Source: T3SED10-47 sp046483725
GTDB lineage: Bacteria; Bipolaricaulota; Bipolaricaulia; Bipolaricaulales; Bipolaricaulaceae
Assembly: GCA_046483725.1 (NCBI GenBank)
Contig: JAWOCQ010000104.1
Location: forward strand, 1 to 22,423
Reading direction: 5' to 3'
DNA length: 22,423 nt
In this document: positions 21,423-22,423 of the stretch, piece by piece
Layout of the letters: each line of letters opens with the position of its first letter
Position numbering within the stretch: position 1 is the stretch's first letter
Program-made: the position numbers and the translations under genes
The notes under the pieces: model-generated
What the model saw: the letters and a program-made list of their open reading frames with translations, nothing else
Database searches by the model: none
What the model was told of the DNA's origin: nothing

Positions 21423-22304
21423 ATGAGAGTATCCGAAAAACGACTAATGGAATGGTGGGAAGCGCCGGGCATAGCAGGGCGCGAAGATTTCGACGAAGAG
21501 ATTCTGTACCTGAACAGCCTGGCTGAACAAACGGGGGACCTTCCCCGGTGGGCGTTGACCGTGCGGGACTTGATGCCTCGCTGGGGATTCGAGCCTTGCG
21601 CTCAACGTTTTCCGGACGGGCTTGAGCAGGTGTTGACCATGATCGGCATGGGGCGGGCCTACCCCAGAGTAGGGGAATGCGGCGACGTCCCGCTCAGGGT
21701 TCAGCGAGTTTTGGAATACTGGGGGAGGACTCTGGTGCGTTGGGCGCATGGAGGGAAGCTCAACGGGCCCTTGGCCGACGTCTCCAGGCGCTGTTCTGAC
21801 CCAGAGGCAGCACTGGCGATGGGAGAGGCGGTGCTTGCAGTGGGCCAGGGGCGGGCCGCACTGGACGCCTCGCTGGAACGGTGGGCCGAGCAAGGAAGCA
21901 GCAGTTTGGCCCAGGCACTTACCGACGGGGACGACGCACCACTCACCACAGTGCTCCGTCACCCTTGCTGCTTCAACGTCACAGCGAACCTGGAGCGCCT
22001 GACACGGGGCATCGCCGAGGATAGCCTGCCCGAGCTCTTGGTATGTAGGAACGCTTTACGTGAGGCACCGCAAATAGACCCCGGTCGGTTGGTGTGGATG
22101 CGCGGTGTGCTACGCGCATTGGGGCGCTGGGTGGACGGCCGGCCTCCGGGCGACGGCTTCTGCGCAGCGGTCCACGCCAAACTCGGCTCTCCCGATCCGG
22201 TGCGGCGATGGTTGGTGGCATCGCTTTACAAGACATTGAAGCTGTGGGCCCAATACACGGACGGTATGCACGGAGCTCAACACCGTTACCGAGCGCTGGT
22301 GTAG
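21423..22304 (+). CDS. Unrecognised helical protein downstream of tldE
   Basis: This 293-residue protein belongs to no family I recognise. It appears mostly alpha-helical, soluble and Trp-rich, with no signal peptide or membrane segment. Notable stretches are MEWWEAPGIAGREDFDEEIL, RVQRVLEYWGRTLVRWAHGG and VRRWLVASLYKTLKLWAQYT. The start is ATG 21423, with GAGAGGTG about 5 nt upstream. A longer frame from GTG 21378 would overlap tldE but lacks an SD. It lies 37 nt after tldE on the same strand, so it is probably part of the tldD-tldE transcript; a partner or substrate role is only a guess. Confidence 0.75.
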   Translation: MRVSEKRLMEWWEAPGIAGREDFDEEILYLNSLAEQTGDLPRWALTVRDLMPRWGFEPCAQRFPDGLEQVLTMIGMGRAYPRVGECGDVPLRVQRVLEYWGRTLVRWAHGGKLNGPLADVSRRCSDPEAALAMGEAVLAVGQGRAALDASLERWAEQGSSSLAQALTDGDDAPLTTVLRHPCCFNVTANLERLTRGIAEDSLPELLVCRNALREAPQIDPGRLVWMRGVLRALGRWVDGRPPGDGFCAAVHAKLGSPDPVRRWLVASLYKTLKLWAQYTDGMHGAQHRYRALV

Positions 22305-22340
22305 TGCTTGTGTCTGCGTGCCAAGGGGGTACCCTACCGA

Positions 22341-22423
22341 ATGGCCATGGAGAACATCACCATCGTGCGCCACCCGCTCATTCAAGCGAAGCTCAGCATG
22401 CTTCGGGATAAAAACACCGGGAG
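22341..22423 (+). CDS. upp: Uracil phosphoribosyltransferase, 5' end only
   Basis: The first 27 codons are visible before the window ends. The sequence MENITIVRHPLIQAKLSMLR then DKNTG matches the conserved start of Upp, which makes UMP from uracil and PRPP in pyrimidine salvage. Two in-frame ATGs compete: 22341 is 11 nt from AAGGGGG (22323-22329), and 22347 is 17 nt away. The first is chosen for spacing, although the family usually starts at the second. Confidence 0.88.
   Translation, partial: MAMENITIVRHPLIQAKLSMLRDKNTG

Overview
This is a GC-rich bacterial chromosome segment with tightly packed genes on both strands, many joined by ATGA/GTGA overlaps and led by strong Shine-Dalgarno (SD) sites. 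FtsZ, PlsY, sigma70-type promoters and a class III cyclase mark it as bacterial. A biotin-dependent sodium-pump decarboxylase, an FmdE-family protein and a PflX-type radical SAM enzyme suggest an anaerobic or fermentative life, perhaps in a poorly cultured phylum. Bipolaricaulota-like is only a guess; there is no rRNA or other decisive marker. No insertion sequence, prophage, tRNA or CRISPR array was found.

Left third (1-9472). A class III adenylate cyclase cut by the window edge (-), a DUF72 protein (+), a SagB-type nitroreductase (-) and a small putative secreted protein (+) come first. Then follows a leftward operon: Nif3-like protein, biotin ligase (birA), and the gamma, alpha and beta subunits of a sodium-translocating oxaloacetate decarboxylase-like complex. 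The ligase would biotinylate the alpha subunit encoded two genes downstream. An FmdE-family protein (+) and a PflX-like radical SAM protein (-) converge.

Middle (9473-16368). A LemA-like membrane protein (+) faces a three-gene overlapping leftward operon: GT2 glycosyltransferase, BshB1-type PIG-L deacetylase, and a 360-residue protein that distantly resembles the cysteine ligase BshC. To its right lies an unusual ftsZ: the encoded protein has an N-terminal domain resembling DnaA domain I or the DnaX/tau C-terminal domain, then a full FtsZ core and a canonical C-terminal peptide. A 31-residue single-span microprotein is ATGA-coupled to its end. The ftsZ promoter sits on the stop codon of a truncated HAD-phosphatase fragment, which is GTGA-coupled to a secreted beta-helix protein ending in a DUF192 domain.

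Right third (16369-22423). A creatininase-family amidohydrolase is followed by a 400-bp intergenic region. That region holds a near-consensus promoter driving a well-folded, apparently unassigned structured RNA of about 117 nt. A second strong promoter, overlaid by heptad repeats, drives a small ribbon-helix-helix/MshEN fusion that may be a c-di-GMP-responsive regulator. Then come plsY, tldD-tldE (ATGA overlap), an unrecognised helical protein and the start of upp.

The best candidates for undescribed biology are the FtsZ fusion with its coupled microprotein, the structured RNA next to the RHH-MshEN regulator, and the GT2/deacetylase/BshC-like operon.
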